Shown in pieces: positions 53,201-62,080 of a stretch of DNA of 64,000 nt (positions within the stretch are counted from its first letter, which is position 1; the number at the start of each line of letters is the position of its first letter). Both the position numbers and the translations under genes were made by a program. The notes under the pieces are model-generated. The model was given only the letters and a program-made list of their open reading frames with translations. It was not told the DNA's origin and did not search any database. Source of the DNA: CAILZL01 sp050181835 (GTDB taxonomy: Bacteria > Pseudomonadota > Gammaproteobacteria > Steroidobacterales > Steroidobacteraceae); NCBI GenBank assembly GCA_050181835.1, contig JBFXCU010000004.1, forward strand, positions 1 to 64,000. The letters run 5' to 3'.

Positions 53201-53621
53201 TTCATCCATCGAGCGGGTACAGGTGAAAGTAACGGGACTTGCGCCTGATCGTTATGTCATGTCTTGTAATGGCGAAGCACTACCGTTGCGTCCCACTGGG
53301 GTGGGGGGTGAATACGTGGCGGGCGTGCGTTATCGCGCTTGGCATCCGTCATCGGCGCTGCATCCGACGATTGGCATTCATTCACCGCTGACCTTTGACT
53401 TGATTGATAGCTGGTCGAAGCGGTCACTGGGCGGTTGTCAATATCATGTGGTGCATCCCGGTGGCCTGAGCCCAACTACCTTTCCGGTTAATTCGTTTGA
53501 GGCAGAAAGCCGTCGACTGGCGCGCTTTTTCCGCATCGGTCATACGCCAGGTGAGGTCACGATTAAACCACGACTTCCCGAAACCGAATTTCCGTTCACC
53601 CTGGATTTGCGGCGTAACTAA
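50259..53621 (+). CDS. Transglutaminase-like protease fused to DUF2126 amidoligase-like domain
   Basis: About 1120 residues from GTG 50259, which has AGGA 7 bp upstream and gives the family start SIHVALNHVTDYRYDRPITL; the frame opens at 50166. A bacterial transglutaminase N-terminal domain covers about 1-85, and the transglutaminase core has the Cys in KKSGSCRDSAALL, the His in DLHAWCEVYLP and the Asp in FDPTSG. The remaining ~800 residues are DUF2126 (MRLTMGGEPTFVSADDPDGA; MHFGQGKWYPGEQLPRWSLN), placed in the glutamine-synthetase-like COOH-NH2 ligase group by comparative genomics (Iyer, Aravind and co-workers). Such fusions are predicted to make or cut amide bonds on peptides. No signal peptide, so it is likely cytoplasmic. 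First gene of a tight run of four. Confidence 0.88.
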   Translation: MSIHVALNHVTDYRYDRPITLGPQVVRLRPAPHCRTRILSYSLRITPEQHFINWQQDAQSNYLARLNFHEKTDHFRIEVDIVAEMSVLNPFDFFLAPYAEKFPFTYEAAEKRELVTNLIKPPATPLVQAYLNKIDRTPRRTIDFLVDVNSMLARDISYMIRMEPGVQTPDETLEKKSGSCRDSAALLVHLLRHFGFAARFVSGYLIQLKADVKSLDGPSGAEQDFTDLHAWCEVYLPGGGWIGFDPTSGLLAGEGHIPLACSPEPSSAAPVSGGTEVCEVKFEHHMGVQRIWESPRVTKPYTETQWQSINALGHELDTELVKNDMRLTMGGEPTFVSADDPDGAEWNIAAQGPTKRKLAADLFHRMREKYAPQGLMHFGQGKWYPGEQLPRWSLNCFWRKDGEPLWRDAQWYADERRDYGIDELQAKRFLIEVARRLGVAAGHVFPAYEDAFYHLWRERRLPSNVDPFDSKLDDAMERARLMKVFDHGLDKAVGHVLPITRNVANTQWQSGSWFLRSQRCYLLPGDSAMGYRLPLDSQPWTSKGDFPYIHPIDPSLKPAPLAAYASIRQQLHDTESDTSNDEKLAAELADNHARATANAVWQRPGAERQPLASESASWIARTSITAEPRDGVLYIFMPPMKVLENYLELVAAVEATAEQLKLPVIMEGYEPPADPRLKSFRVTPDPGVIEVNIHPASAWDEMVEHTEHLYEAAHLSRLSTEKFMLDGRHTGTGGGNHFTIGGATTPDSPFLRRPDVLRSLIAYWHNHPSLSYLFSGLFIGPTSQAPRVDEARNDSLYELELAFQQFPQQGTECSPWLVDRLLRNLLIDSTGNTHRAEFCIDKLYSPDGPTGRLGLVELRAFEMPPHARMSLTQQLLIRALLSRFWKTPYEPARLARWGTELHDRFMLPYFVEQDFRDVLSEMNTAGYGFEFEWFAPHFEFRFPKHGDYAVRGIEVEVRHALEPWHVMGEEGSAGGAVRYVDSSIERVQVKVTGLAPDRYVMSCNGEALPLRPTGVGGEYVAGVRYRAWHPSSALHPTIGIHSPLTFDLIDSWSKRSLGGCQYHVVHPGGLSPTTFPVNSFEAESRRLARFFRIGHTPGEVTIKPRLPETEFPFTLDLRRN

Positions 53622-53680
53622 TATTGGACTCAATGAATTACACGCGCATCCTATCTGCCGATTCATGACAAAATGCGCGG

Positions 53681-56143
53681 ATGACATCCGATTGGCTTAA
53701 GACTTATCACGGCGCTCGTCGTGGCGCAAAACGTTACGACGAGCTGCGTGATCCTGCGGGACAGGTGCACGCACAGTGGCAGACGCTGTTGGCGCATATA
53801 TCACAGGGCGGTGTAGCTGCCGCACAGCAGGGTATAGAGCTGGCGCGCGATTTAATCGCGGAAAATGGCGTGACTTACAATGTCTACGCCGATGCCAAAG
53901 GCACAGATCGACCTTGGGTACTGGATACTTTGCCGCTGGTGCTGACCGCTGCTGAATGGAGTGGCATCGAGCGTGGTGTGCAACAGCGTGCACAATTGTT
54001 GAATGCCGTGTTGGCGGATATCTATGGGCCGCAGCGCATGCTTGCCGATGGCATAGTGCCGCCGGAACTGGTGTATGGGCATCCTAGTTATTTGTGGCCC
54101 TGTCGTGGCATCAAGCCCGTCGACGATGTCTGGTTGCCTATCTATGCCGTGGATCTGGCGCGTGCACCTGACGGCGGCTGGTGGGCCTTAAGTGATCGTA
54201 CTCAGGCGCCTTCTGGTGCCGGTTATGCTTTGGAAAATCGACAGATTACTGCACGCATCTTTCCCACCGTATTGCGTGATTTATCGGTGCGTAATGTGCG
54301 CGGCTTCTTCACTGGTTTACGTGAACAGTTGTTGCGCAATGAGGATGATGATTCGCTGGCGGTGGTACTGACTTCCGGTGTGTTCAACGAAACCTATTTT
54401 GAGCATGCTTATCTCGCGCGGCAATTAGGTTTATTGCTGGTGCAAGGCCATGACCTCACAGTGCGTAACGATACCGTCTATCTCAAGACGCTAGCTGGTT
54501 TACGTCGTGTACATGCCATCTTGCGGCGGATGGATGATGACTACTGCGACCCGGTGGAGTTACGTGCTGATTCAGCGCTGGGTGTGCCCGGCTTGTTACA
54601 GGCGGTTCGCGCTGGTCGAGTCATGTTGGCTAACCCACTGGGTTCCGGCGTGCTGGATTCCGCAGCATGGATGGGGTTTTTGCCGGGAGTGTCTGAATGG
54701 TTGCTGGGTGAAAAGTTGCAACTGCCATCAGTAGCAACGTGGTGGTGTGGTGAAAAACCGGCACTGGATTTCGTGTTCAAGAATTTTGATCACCTAGTTA
54801 TCAAATCCGTATTTCCGAATCAACGCCGTGAATTGGTGTTCGGTAAGGAATTAAAAGGCGAGCAGCGGCAGGAGTTGTTCGAGCGTATGCGTCGACGACC
54901 GCATACTTTTGTAGCACAGGAACGCTTTGCACTGTCTCAGGTGCCCGCATGGCGCACGGCAGGCCCACTGCGTCTGGCGGCGCGTGCAGTCAGTTTGCGT
55001 GTCTATGCGGTGGCGACACCGCAGGGCTATCGTGTGTTGCCCGGCGGTTTGGCGCGCATTGCAGGTGATACCAGCGCCGATGTAGTGACCATGCAGCAAG
55101 GTGGCGGTAGCAAGGACGTATGGGTGTTGTCGGACTCAACCCATGTGCCTGGCGCAATCGGCTCGACCAATATGGAAGCGGAAGAAAAGCGCGTACCACT
55201 ACGCAGTGCGCATCGGCACGCCGAGGTGCCCTCCAGCTTGGGTGAAAACCAATTCTGGTTGGGCCGCTATCATGAACGTTGTGAAAACAAGATCAGATTG
55301 CTGCGGGCCACCTTGGCAGTGCGAGTTGAACCTGAGTTATGGCAGTCGGCACTTAATAGCTGCCGCCAGTTTGGCTTGGTTGAGGATGACCGTGAATTAC
55401 AGGAGGTAATGTTTGATGCTGCCCACCCAACTAGTCTGAACGCTGAATACAAGCGACTCTACTGGTGCGCCACACAGGTAAGAGGGCGTCTATCGACGGA
55501 ACACTGGCGCACTATCAGTGTGCTACGCAGGCAAATGCACGATGCCACACAGAGCAAGGTTGAGTTACGCGAAACCCTTGATTGGTTGTTGTTGTCGGTA
55601 GCGGCGATGAGTGGCTTTGCATTGGATGATATGAATCATGATGATGGCTGGCACTTGATGAGTCTTGGTCGCCGCTTGGAGCGGTTGGAATTTCTGTGCG
55701 AACTGTTGGCTGGGCAGTTGCAGTCAGGTTTGCAGCTACCGGGAGAACTGGATTGGTTGCTCGAAGTATGTAACTGCACCATCTCTTACCGCACTCGTTA
55801 TGTGGCAGCCCCGCGCTTATCGCTGGTGATGGATTTGTTGTTACGCGATGTTGGTAATCCGCGCACGCTAATGTATCAGCGCGAAATGATCCGTATTCAC
55901 AAACTGCAATTAGCAGAATCGTTGGGCTCGCCAATGGAGTTGAGGTTGACGCAACCTATGACCGCTGTGTTAGACATTGATACAGGCGTGCTGGAGGGGG
56001 CTGGTCAGGGTGCAAGCTATGCACGCCAGTTGTTGGCTGCTCGTTTGCTGGATTTAACGGGTGCTGTGCGGCAAGTGTCTGATGATCTTTCATTGCGATA
56101 TTTTTCACATGTGGAAAGCGCGGCGCAGATGGTGTCTGTATGA
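53681..56143 (+). CDS. Circularly permuted ATP-grasp plus alpha-E protein
   Basis: 820 residues. The first ~480 match the circularly permuted ATP-grasp type 2 family (DUF404/DUF407): YNVYADAKGTDRPWVLDTLP, GVFNETYFEHAYLARQLGLL and VIKSVFPNQRRELVFGKEL. From about 525 the alpha-E (DUF403) domain follows: NQFWLGRYHERCENKIRLLR and HPTSLNAEYKRLYWCATQVR. ATP-grasp enzymes join a carboxylate to an amine through acyl phosphate. In other bacteria the two halves are often separate genes next to transglutaminase genes; here they are fused. It overlaps the next gene by 4 bp. Confidence 0.88.
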   Translation: MTSDWLKTYHGARRGAKRYDELRDPAGQVHAQWQTLLAHISQGGVAAAQQGIELARDLIAENGVTYNVYADAKGTDRPWVLDTLPLVLTAAEWSGIERGVQQRAQLLNAVLADIYGPQRMLADGIVPPELVYGHPSYLWPCRGIKPVDDVWLPIYAVDLARAPDGGWWALSDRTQAPSGAGYALENRQITARIFPTVLRDLSVRNVRGFFTGLREQLLRNEDDDSLAVVLTSGVFNETYFEHAYLARQLGLLLVQGHDLTVRNDTVYLKTLAGLRRVHAILRRMDDDYCDPVELRADSALGVPGLLQAVRAGRVMLANPLGSGVLDSAAWMGFLPGVSEWLLGEKLQLPSVATWWCGEKPALDFVFKNFDHLVIKSVFPNQRRELVFGKELKGEQRQELFERMRRRPHTFVAQERFALSQVPAWRTAGPLRLAARAVSLRVYAVATPQGYRVLPGGLARIAGDTSADVVTMQQGGGSKDVWVLSDSTHVPGAIGSTNMEAEEKRVPLRSAHRHAEVPSSLGENQFWLGRYHERCENKIRLLRATLAVRVEPELWQSALNSCRQFGLVEDDRELQEVMFDAAHPTSLNAEYKRLYWCATQVRGRLSTEHWRTISVLRRQMHDATQSKVELRETLDWLLLSVAAMSGFALDDMNHDDGWHLMSLGRRLERLEFLCELLAGQLQSGLQLPGELDWLLEVCNCTISYRTRYVAAPRLSLVMDLLLRDVGNPRTLMYQREMIRIHKLQLAESLGSPMELRLTQPMTAVLDIDTGVLEGAGQGASYARQLLAARLLDLTGAVRQVSDDLSLRYFSHVESAAQMVSV

Positions 56144-57057
56144 ATGCGCAGCCGGATTTGTCTGTGTGGTATCAGGTGGAGCATCTCACCCGCTACGACT
56201 ACAGCGCGCCGGTAGTTCATGCGCATCACTTGTTACACCTTACACCGCGTGAACACCCGTGGCAGAAAGTATTAAGTCATCATATTGAAGTGCTGCCTGT
56301 TGAGAGGCAGTTGCTGATGTCGGTAGATGCATTCGGTAATCAGCTATGTCGTCTTGAGCTGGATCGACCCCATGAGTTGCTTAGTTTAACTGCGTATAGC
56401 CAACTACAGTTGTTACAGCGGCCATTGTGGGTGGCAGCAGAATCACTTAGTTGGGAACGAGTGCGAGATGAATTAACCTATTGTAGCCGGGCGCGTACCA
56501 ATGATGAGTTAGAGGCGGTGTGCTATCGCACTGAGTCGCCACACATAAGAATTAAAAATGTGTTTGCTGACTTTGCCGCCGATTGTTTTCCGCGTGGCCA
56601 ACCCTTGTTAGTCGGCGCGGAAGCACTGAAACATAAGATTTTTCATGAGTTGACTTATTCGCCTGGCACTACTGAGATCACCACATCGTTGCTGGAGGTA
56701 TTGGAAACTCGCCGTGGTGTCTGTCAGGATTTTTCGCACTTGATGATCGCTTGCTTACGCTCGCTTGGCTTATCAGCTCGCTACGTCAGCGGTTATTTGC
56801 GCACTCGGCCTCCTGAAAATGGCGAAGCATTGGTAGGCGCTGATGCTTCACATGCATGGGTGTCAGTGTATGTGCCGCCGTTTGGTTGGGTGGATCTTGA
56901 TCCAACTAACGACCTGCGTGTGGCGACCGAGCACATTACGCTGGGCTGGGGACGAGACTTTAGTGATGTATCGCCAGTACGCGGTGTGATTGTGGGTGGA
57001 GGCAGTCATAAAGTCGATGTGGCTGTGACCGTTAGCGATATGAGCGCAGTGATGTAG
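56140..57057 (+). CDS. Transglutaminase-like cysteine protease, second copy
   Basis: 305 residues. A bacterial transglutaminase N-terminal domain (VEHLTRYDYSAPVVHAHHLL) covers the first 90 residues. The core has a full triad: Cys in RRGVCQDFSHLMIACLRSLG, His in ADASHAWVSVYVPPFGW and Asp in WVDLDPTNDLR. Short compared with the DUF2126 fusion, it is the stand-alone partner found next to ATP-grasp/alpha-E genes. It overlaps the ATP-grasp gene by 4 bp, and the next gene begins 1 bp after its stop. It may be a peptidase or amidase that reverses or trims the amide product. Confidence 0.9.
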   Translation: MNAQPDLSVWYQVEHLTRYDYSAPVVHAHHLLHLTPREHPWQKVLSHHIEVLPVERQLLMSVDAFGNQLCRLELDRPHELLSLTAYSQLQLLQRPLWVAAESLSWERVRDELTYCSRARTNDELEAVCYRTESPHIRIKNVFADFAADCFPRGQPLLVGAEALKHKIFHELTYSPGTTEITTSLLEVLETRRGVCQDFSHLMIACLRSLGLSARYVSGYLRTRPPENGEALVGADASHAWVSVYVPPFGWVDLDPTNDLRVATEHITLGWGRDFSDVSPVRGVIVGGGSHKVDVAVTVSDMSAVM

Positions 57058-57058
57058 G

Positions 57059-58600
57059 GTGGCAGGTATTACCAGTAAGTTGCATGCCAAACCGCTGATT
57101 GAGCTGAAACACTGTTCAATCTTATTTGATAAGCATCCCGCCTTGGATAATCTCAGTTTTACCTTGCGCCGTGGCGAGCGCTGGGTGGTGGTGGGTGATA
57201 ATGGCGCGGGAAAGTCGCTGCTATTAAAGTTATTGCGCGGTGATATGTGGCCCACGCCAACTGGACGTGAGTCTCGTCACTATCGCGTGGCTGATGAATT
57301 GCTCGTTGAGAGTAGTAGTGAGCCGCTGCAACACAAACGGCACATTGCTTATTTGTCGCCAGAACGCCAGGACAAGTATGATCGTTACGAATGGAATCTA
57401 AGCGTTCTGCAAGTGGTGACCACAGGCTTGTTCGATGAGGACATTCCACTGTGTAAAGCCAGTGCAGCACAGCAGCAGCGTGTGCAGCGGTTGCTCAGGA
57501 GCTTCAAACTCTGGTCGTTGCGGGAGCGCCCCATCTTAAGATTGTCCTATGGGCAACGGCGTCGGGTGTTGCTGGTGCGGCTGTTGATCGCACGTCCCAA
57601 AGTGCTATTGCTTGACGAAGTATTCAATGGTCTGGATGCTACGACTCGTCGTCAGTTGAAGAGCATTCTGGAAGATACGCGGCGCGCTTCAACATGGGTG
57701 CTCGCCGCCCATTCTGCGGAAGATATTCCTGCCAGCGCAACGCATCTCGCGCAATTACAACAGGGCAGGTTGTTGTATGCTGGCCCGATCAAGGCACAGC
57801 ACTTGCGGTCACTTAAGCGCGATCAGCCACAGCGACATCGTCTGGCGAAAAAGCGAGTTGTTAGCAACTTGCTTGCTCATGAAGCTACTGGCCAGGCTAA
57901 TGCTATACGCGAACGACATGCAGAAACTTTATTGCATTTGAACAATGTGTTTTTATATCGTGATTACCGACCGGTATTGCGCAGCGTTGATTGGCGCGTG
58001 GCGGTGGGTGAGCAGTGGGCCATCGTTGGTGCCAATGGGTCGGGAAAATCCACGCTATTGATGCTGGTATATGGTGACTTGCACCCAGCGTTGGGCGGAA
58101 CCATTGAGCGCGCCGGTGTGCCTGTTGGTGCACCTATCTCAGCTTGGAAGCAGCAGGTAGGTTACGTATCGCCAGAATTGCAGGCTGGATATTTTCGTGC
58201 ATCCAGTATTGAGCAGATAGTTGCCTCTGGACGTTATGCCTCTATAGGATTGAATCAACCTCTCACCGCAGCGGATCGGCGAGTAGTTAAACCGTGGTTG
58301 CATTTCTTCGGTCTGGAGTCATTGCGCGAGCGGCAGCCGCGACAGGTGTCCTATGGGCAGCTGCGGCTCGCTCTGCTGGCACGTGCCATGGTCAATACGC
58401 CAAGACTATTGTTGCTGGATGAACCGTTCACCGGGCTTGACCCGCAGTTGCATGCGTATGTGATGGCATCACTACAATGTTTGATGCAGGGCGGTGTACA
58501 GCTCATCATGGCCGTGCATGATGCTACCGATCTAGTGCCTGGCATCACTAACGTGTTGCAGATTGGCTCGGGCGGCAGGGTGTTGCTGACCGAGCGCTGA
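57059..58600 (+). CDS. Twin-NBD ABC ATPase (ModF-like)
   Basis: 513 residues with two ATP-binding cassettes and no membrane segment. The first has Walker A GDNGAGKSLLLKLL, signature LSYGQ and Walker B VLLLDEVFNGLD. The second has Walker A GANGSGKSTLLMLV, signature VSYGQ and Walker B LLLLDEPFTGLD. The layout matches ModF/PhrA-type ATPases, whose role is not settled. The frame starts at GTG 57059, 1 bp after the transglutaminase stop, without a clear separate ribosome site, which suggests coupling to the amidoligase genes. Whether it works with them is inference. Confidence 0.87.
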   Translation: MAGITSKLHAKPLIELKHCSILFDKHPALDNLSFTLRRGERWVVVGDNGAGKSLLLKLLRGDMWPTPTGRESRHYRVADELLVESSSEPLQHKRHIAYLSPERQDKYDRYEWNLSVLQVVTTGLFDEDIPLCKASAAQQQRVQRLLRSFKLWSLRERPILRLSYGQRRRVLLVRLLIARPKVLLLDEVFNGLDATTRRQLKSILEDTRRASTWVLAAHSAEDIPASATHLAQLQQGRLLYAGPIKAQHLRSLKRDQPQRHRLAKKRVVSNLLAHEATGQANAIRERHAETLLHLNNVFLYRDYRPVLRSVDWRVAVGEQWAIVGANGSGKSTLLMLVYGDLHPALGGTIERAGVPVGAPISAWKQQVGYVSPELQAGYFRASSIEQIVASGRYASIGLNQPLTAADRRVVKPWLHFFGLESLRERQPRQVSYGQLRLALLARAMVNTPRLLLLDEPFTGLDPQLHAYVMASLQCLMQGGVQLIMAVHDATDLVPGITNVLQIGSGGRVLLTER

Positions 58601-58623
58601 GATGGATTGGCCTGCGCAACCGA

Positions 58624-59532
58624 TTACAACGGTAATGCTGCCTCGTACCAGATAACTGCGTCACCGGTAATGCTCACTGATTGCGTAACGGTTCCGGCGC
58701 AGGTCACGCTGACATCGACAATGCCGGGTCGCTGCACTGATTTTCCCTGATGACCACGGAAATTCAATACACCGTTTTTGGCGGCGGCGATGTTGTGGGC
58801 AATCAGATAGGCACCCAACATACCATGGGCATTGCCGCTCACCGGATCTTCAGGAATGCCAATGGCCGGGCAGAACATGCGCGATACGGTACTGATTTCA
58901 TCCTGCTCACCGGGTTCGTTTATAGCGAATACAAAATAGCCATCGGCACCAATGTGTGAGCGCAAGCGTGTCAGCTCACTCATGTTGGGTTTCAGTGTTG
59001 GTAACAGCTCAGGTGAGCGTAGACCTACCAGCAATCTTGAACCACCCTTGGTGAGAATTTGTAGCGGACAGTCGCTGCGTAGGTTGAGGCTGGAAATGCC
59101 CAAGGCATCCAATGCCTGAGCGCGATGATTTTCAGACAATACGGGGCCGAGGGACGCAGGGCTGATACTGAGGCTGACGCGGTAATCGCCATCGACTTCG
59201 GTCAGTTTTACTGCGGCGATGCCGACACTGCTGCGTTGGCGAACCACGCCGTTGCCGCGCAAGCCGCATTTGGCTAGCACATAGTGAGTGGCAAGTGTTA
59301 CGTGACCAACGAACGGTACCTCATGATCGGCGGTAAAGAAACGTACCTGTATGTCGTGGTCGGCGGCTTCAGCAGCCAGCACAAACGCGGTTTCGCCATT
59401 GAGTTCGCGGGCAATACTTTGCATTTGCGCGTCGCTGAGATCATCGGCATCCAGCACTACTCGCGCCGGATTACCACAGAAACGCTTGCGGGTGAATGCG
59501 TCGACGTGAAATAGACGGCAAGGTTTTGACAT
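58624..59532 (-). CDS. PhzF family isomerase/epimerase-like protein
   Basis: About 302 residues from ATG 59532, which has GGAG 5 bp upstream; the frame is open to 59583. The PhzF signature CGNPARVVLDADDLSD is near the start, the catalytic Glu is in LNGETAFVL (near residue 45), and the paired block in the second half is GIPEDPVSGNAHGMLGAYLI. These enzymes are diaminopimelate-epimerase-fold isomerases; outside phenazine producers the substrate is usually unknown, and no phenazine genes are seen here. It is convergent with the ABC ATPase gene. Confidence 0.9.
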   Translation of the reverse strand: MSKPCRLFHVDAFTRKRFCGNPARVVLDADDLSDAQMQSIARELNGETAFVLAAEAADHDIQVRFFTADHEVPFVGHVTLATHYVLAKCGLRGNGVVRQRSSVGIAAVKLTEVDGDYRVSLSISPASLGPVLSENHRAQALDALGISSLNLRSDCPLQILTKGGSRLLVGLRSPELLPTLKPNMSELTRLRSHIGADGYFVFAINEPGEQDEISTVSRMFCPAIGIPEDPVSGNAHGMLGAYLIAHNIAAAKNGVLNFRGHQGKSVQRPGIVDVSVTCAGTVTQSVSITGDAVIWYEAALPL

Positions 59533-59667
59533 GAGGGCTCCGCAGATTCCAAGCAAGATAATTAGAGGCTGAACATCGACCAATGGGCGGCAGTTAACGC
59601 CGAAGTGTGCGCTGCCGTCAATCTCAGCTGGTATTCAGTGTCCTTCAGGCAGTAGAATTGCGCCCGC

Positions 59668-59774
59668 CTGAGGGGTGGTCTGCATGACCTGAGATGCCAA
59701 ACCGTAACCTAACTCGTTACATATTGGTGAACCCTTCGAACCTGATCCGGTTAGTACCGGCGTAGGAAGTAGGT
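59668..59774 (+). promoter_or_regulatory. TPP riboswitch
   Basis: The conserved thi-box blocks appear in order: GAGGGGTGGTC, CCTGAGATG, ACCCTTCGAACCTGATCCGG (the P4/P5 core) and TTAGTACCGGCGTAGGAAGT. It lies about 84 nt before the TonB receptor ATG, which has GAGG as its ribosome site. In proteobacteria such elements switch off thiamine synthesis or uptake genes when thiamine pyrophosphate is plentiful. No clear terminator lies between it and the start codon, so ribosome-site masking is likely. Confidence 0.95.
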
Positions 59775-59857
59775 CATTCGCAGCGAGTTAATTCGCTTAA
59801 ATCCTTCTATACCTTTGCCTGCTATCGGGTCTTCATTATCAAATATGAGGATCTGTA

Positions 59858-62023
59858 ATGCGTTATTCGATTATTTTTGCCAATTTGTTGGTGCTGCCGA
59901 CTTGGGTTGGTGCGGCCAATGTTGATACGCTTGAAGAGGTAATTGTTACCGCTACGTTGCGGCCGCAGTTGCTGGTTGAGATGCCCAACAGTATTACCGT
60001 ACTGGATGCGCAAACGCTGAAAGCGGCGGGTCAACAGCATTTCGAAGATGTGCTGGGGCTGGTGCCCAATCTCAACTGGGCTGGTGGTACCTCGCGGCCA
60101 CGTTACTTTCAGATTCGCGGCATTGGTGAACGCGAACAATACGAAGGTGCGCCAAATCCATCAGTAGGTTTCATTATTGATGATATCGATTTCAGCGGAC
60201 TCGGCATGCCTGCCACGCTGTTTGATGTAAAGCAGATTGAAGTGCTGCGCGGCCCGCAGGGCACGCGCTATGGTGCGAATGCCTTGGCCGGGTTGATTGC
60301 AGTGCGTGGCAATGATCCTGAGCAAGAAGCGCACTTTGGCGTGGAAGCCAGTGTTGGCGGCTACAACACCCGTGCTCTCGGTGCCTATGCTACCGCCCCC
60401 ATCGAATCACTCAGCTCAGCTTGGCGCATGTCGGTGCAGCAGTATCGCAGTGATGGATTTCGTAGCAATTCCTACTTGAATCGTAAAGATACTGATGGTC
60501 GCGATGAGCTGACTGCGCGCTTTAAATGGAATTGGCAGGTGAGTGACAATTCGACGCTAGATTTATCGCTGTTACATGCGAATCTCAATAATAGCTACGA
60601 CGCTTGGTCAATTGATAACTCGAGAGTGTCTTTATCAGACAAACCAGGTAAGGATGCTGAACGTACAACAGGCGTAGCGCTTAAGTGGTCTGACAACTTG
60701 CCGAATGAGTTGTTGTTAACTGTTACCGGTACTACTGCTTCCACAGCCAGCCTGCATAGCTACGATGGCGATTGGGGTAATACCCAAAGTTGGCAGACCT
60801 TGATGCGCAGCTGGAGCATTCAAAATGGCGTTACCGGTAATGCTTGGCAAAACTTTGTCTATGACTATGTATATCGCGCTGATCGTGACCGTGATAACCG
60901 CAGTATCGATGTGCGGCTAGCTTCAGATCATGCTGCTGGTAATTTTAACTGGCTGGTGGGTGCGTATGCGATGAATCTGCGCGAGCATATTCGTGAAGTC
61001 AGTCAGGGTGTCTATCAAGACCCGGTTGCCTATGATTATTTTGGTGGTGCGGATGACTATTTGAATAGTCGTTACAAGGCCACTAATGCAGCACTGTACG
61101 GTCAACTTGATGGTATGTTCGCGCCGCGCTGGAGTTGGTCATTGGGGTTGCGTGGTGAGCGCCGTACATCTGGCTATGCGGACTATCGTCAATCCTATGG
61201 CAGCTTGGTAAGTCAGTTGGATGCATCACAGGGCGAGAATATGTGGGGTGGCCAAGCAAGCTTTGGCTTCGACCTTAGTGATGCTAAAAAAGCATATTTA
61301 TTGGTGTCGCGCGGTTACAAAGCGGGTGGTTTTAATCTTGGTTATGCTGCTGACGCAAAACCCCGATTTGCAGCGGAGTCGCTGCTCAGTTATGAACTGG
61401 GTGCCAAAGGTAATGCATTTCAGGGACGGATGTATTTTGATACCGCCTTGTTTTATCAACAACGTCGCGCTATGCAGGTGTTAAACAGTACGCAGCTGGT
61501 CGTGGGGGATCCCAACTCGTTTGTATTCTTTACCGATAACGTCGGTGCGGGTTATAACGCCGGCATTGAAAGTAGTCTGCGTTTCAATCTCAGCGCGACA
61601 CTGGAAGTGGGTGGGTCACTGGGTCTGCTGCGTACTCGGTCTGCTGCGTATATGCAGGATAATGGCACGGTGGTACTAGCTCGTGAGCAGGCGCATGCTC
61701 CTGAATATACTGCGGGAGTGTATGGCGCGTGGCGCGCGACCAATGGCTTAATGGCGCGCATTGATCTAGTTGCCAAAGATAATTTTTACTACAGTAATGC
61801 ACCCAGTAACCAGCAGGCGCGGGCGTATTCGCTCGCAAATGTAAAACTCGGCTATGAGGGGCAGGTGTGGAGTACATACCTCTGGGTTAGAAATGCGTTT
61901 GACAAAGACTACACGGTGCGAGCCTTCGAGTTTGGCAACGTACCACCAGATTTTTCGGATGCACTCTATGTTCAGCATGGTGAGCCACGGCAATTTGGTG
62001 TGACCGGTAGCTGGCAGTTTTGA
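59858..62023 (+). CDS. TonB-dependent receptor, probable thiamine uptake
   Basis: 721 residues. Signal peptide to about residue 19 (WVGA), then a TonB box (EEVIVTATL), plug domain (MPNSITVLDAQTLKAAGQQH; EVLRGPQGTRYGANALAGLI) and a beta-barrel ending in GSWQF with terminal Phe. The TPP riboswitch in front and the thiamine genes behind indicate import of thiamine or a derivative across the outer membrane. A hairpin at 62034 lies between it and the next gene and may lower downstream expression. Confidence 0.93.
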   Translation: MRYSIIFANLLVLPTWVGAANVDTLEEVIVTATLRPQLLVEMPNSITVLDAQTLKAAGQQHFEDVLGLVPNLNWAGGTSRPRYFQIRGIGEREQYEGAPNPSVGFIIDDIDFSGLGMPATLFDVKQIEVLRGPQGTRYGANALAGLIAVRGNDPEQEAHFGVEASVGGYNTRALGAYATAPIESLSSAWRMSVQQYRSDGFRSNSYLNRKDTDGRDELTARFKWNWQVSDNSTLDLSLLHANLNNSYDAWSIDNSRVSLSDKPGKDAERTTGVALKWSDNLPNELLLTVTGTTASTASLHSYDGDWGNTQSWQTLMRSWSIQNGVTGNAWQNFVYDYVYRADRDRDNRSIDVRLASDHAAGNFNWLVGAYAMNLREHIREVSQGVYQDPVAYDYFGGADDYLNSRYKATNAALYGQLDGMFAPRWSWSLGLRGERRTSGYADYRQSYGSLVSQLDASQGENMWGGQASFGFDLSDAKKAYLLVSRGYKAGGFNLGYAADAKPRFAAESLLSYELGAKGNAFQGRMYFDTALFYQQRRAMQVLNSTQLVVGDPNSFVFFTDNVGAGYNAGIESSLRFNLSATLEVGGSLGLLRTRSAAYMQDNGTVVLAREQAHAPEYTAGVYGAWRATNGLMARIDLVAKDNFYYSNAPSNQQARAYSLANVKLGYEGQVWSTYLWVRNAFDKDYTVRAFEFGNVPPDFSDALYVQHGEPRQFGVTGSWQF

Positions 62024-62033
62024 AAGAGATAAG

Positions 62034-62064
62034 ACTCTCTCTCATCCGGGAGAGAGTGTTTTTA
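62034..62064 (+). terminator. Terminator-like hairpin between receptor and downstream genes
   Basis: A 10-bp stem (62034-62043 with 62048-62057, one G-T pair) with an ATCC loop is followed by GTTTTTAT. It lies 10 bp after the receptor stop and 17 bp before the next ATG. It may give partial termination, adjusting receptor to transporter ratio. Confidence 0.8.
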
Positions 62065-62080
62065 TCATTGGAGATTAACG

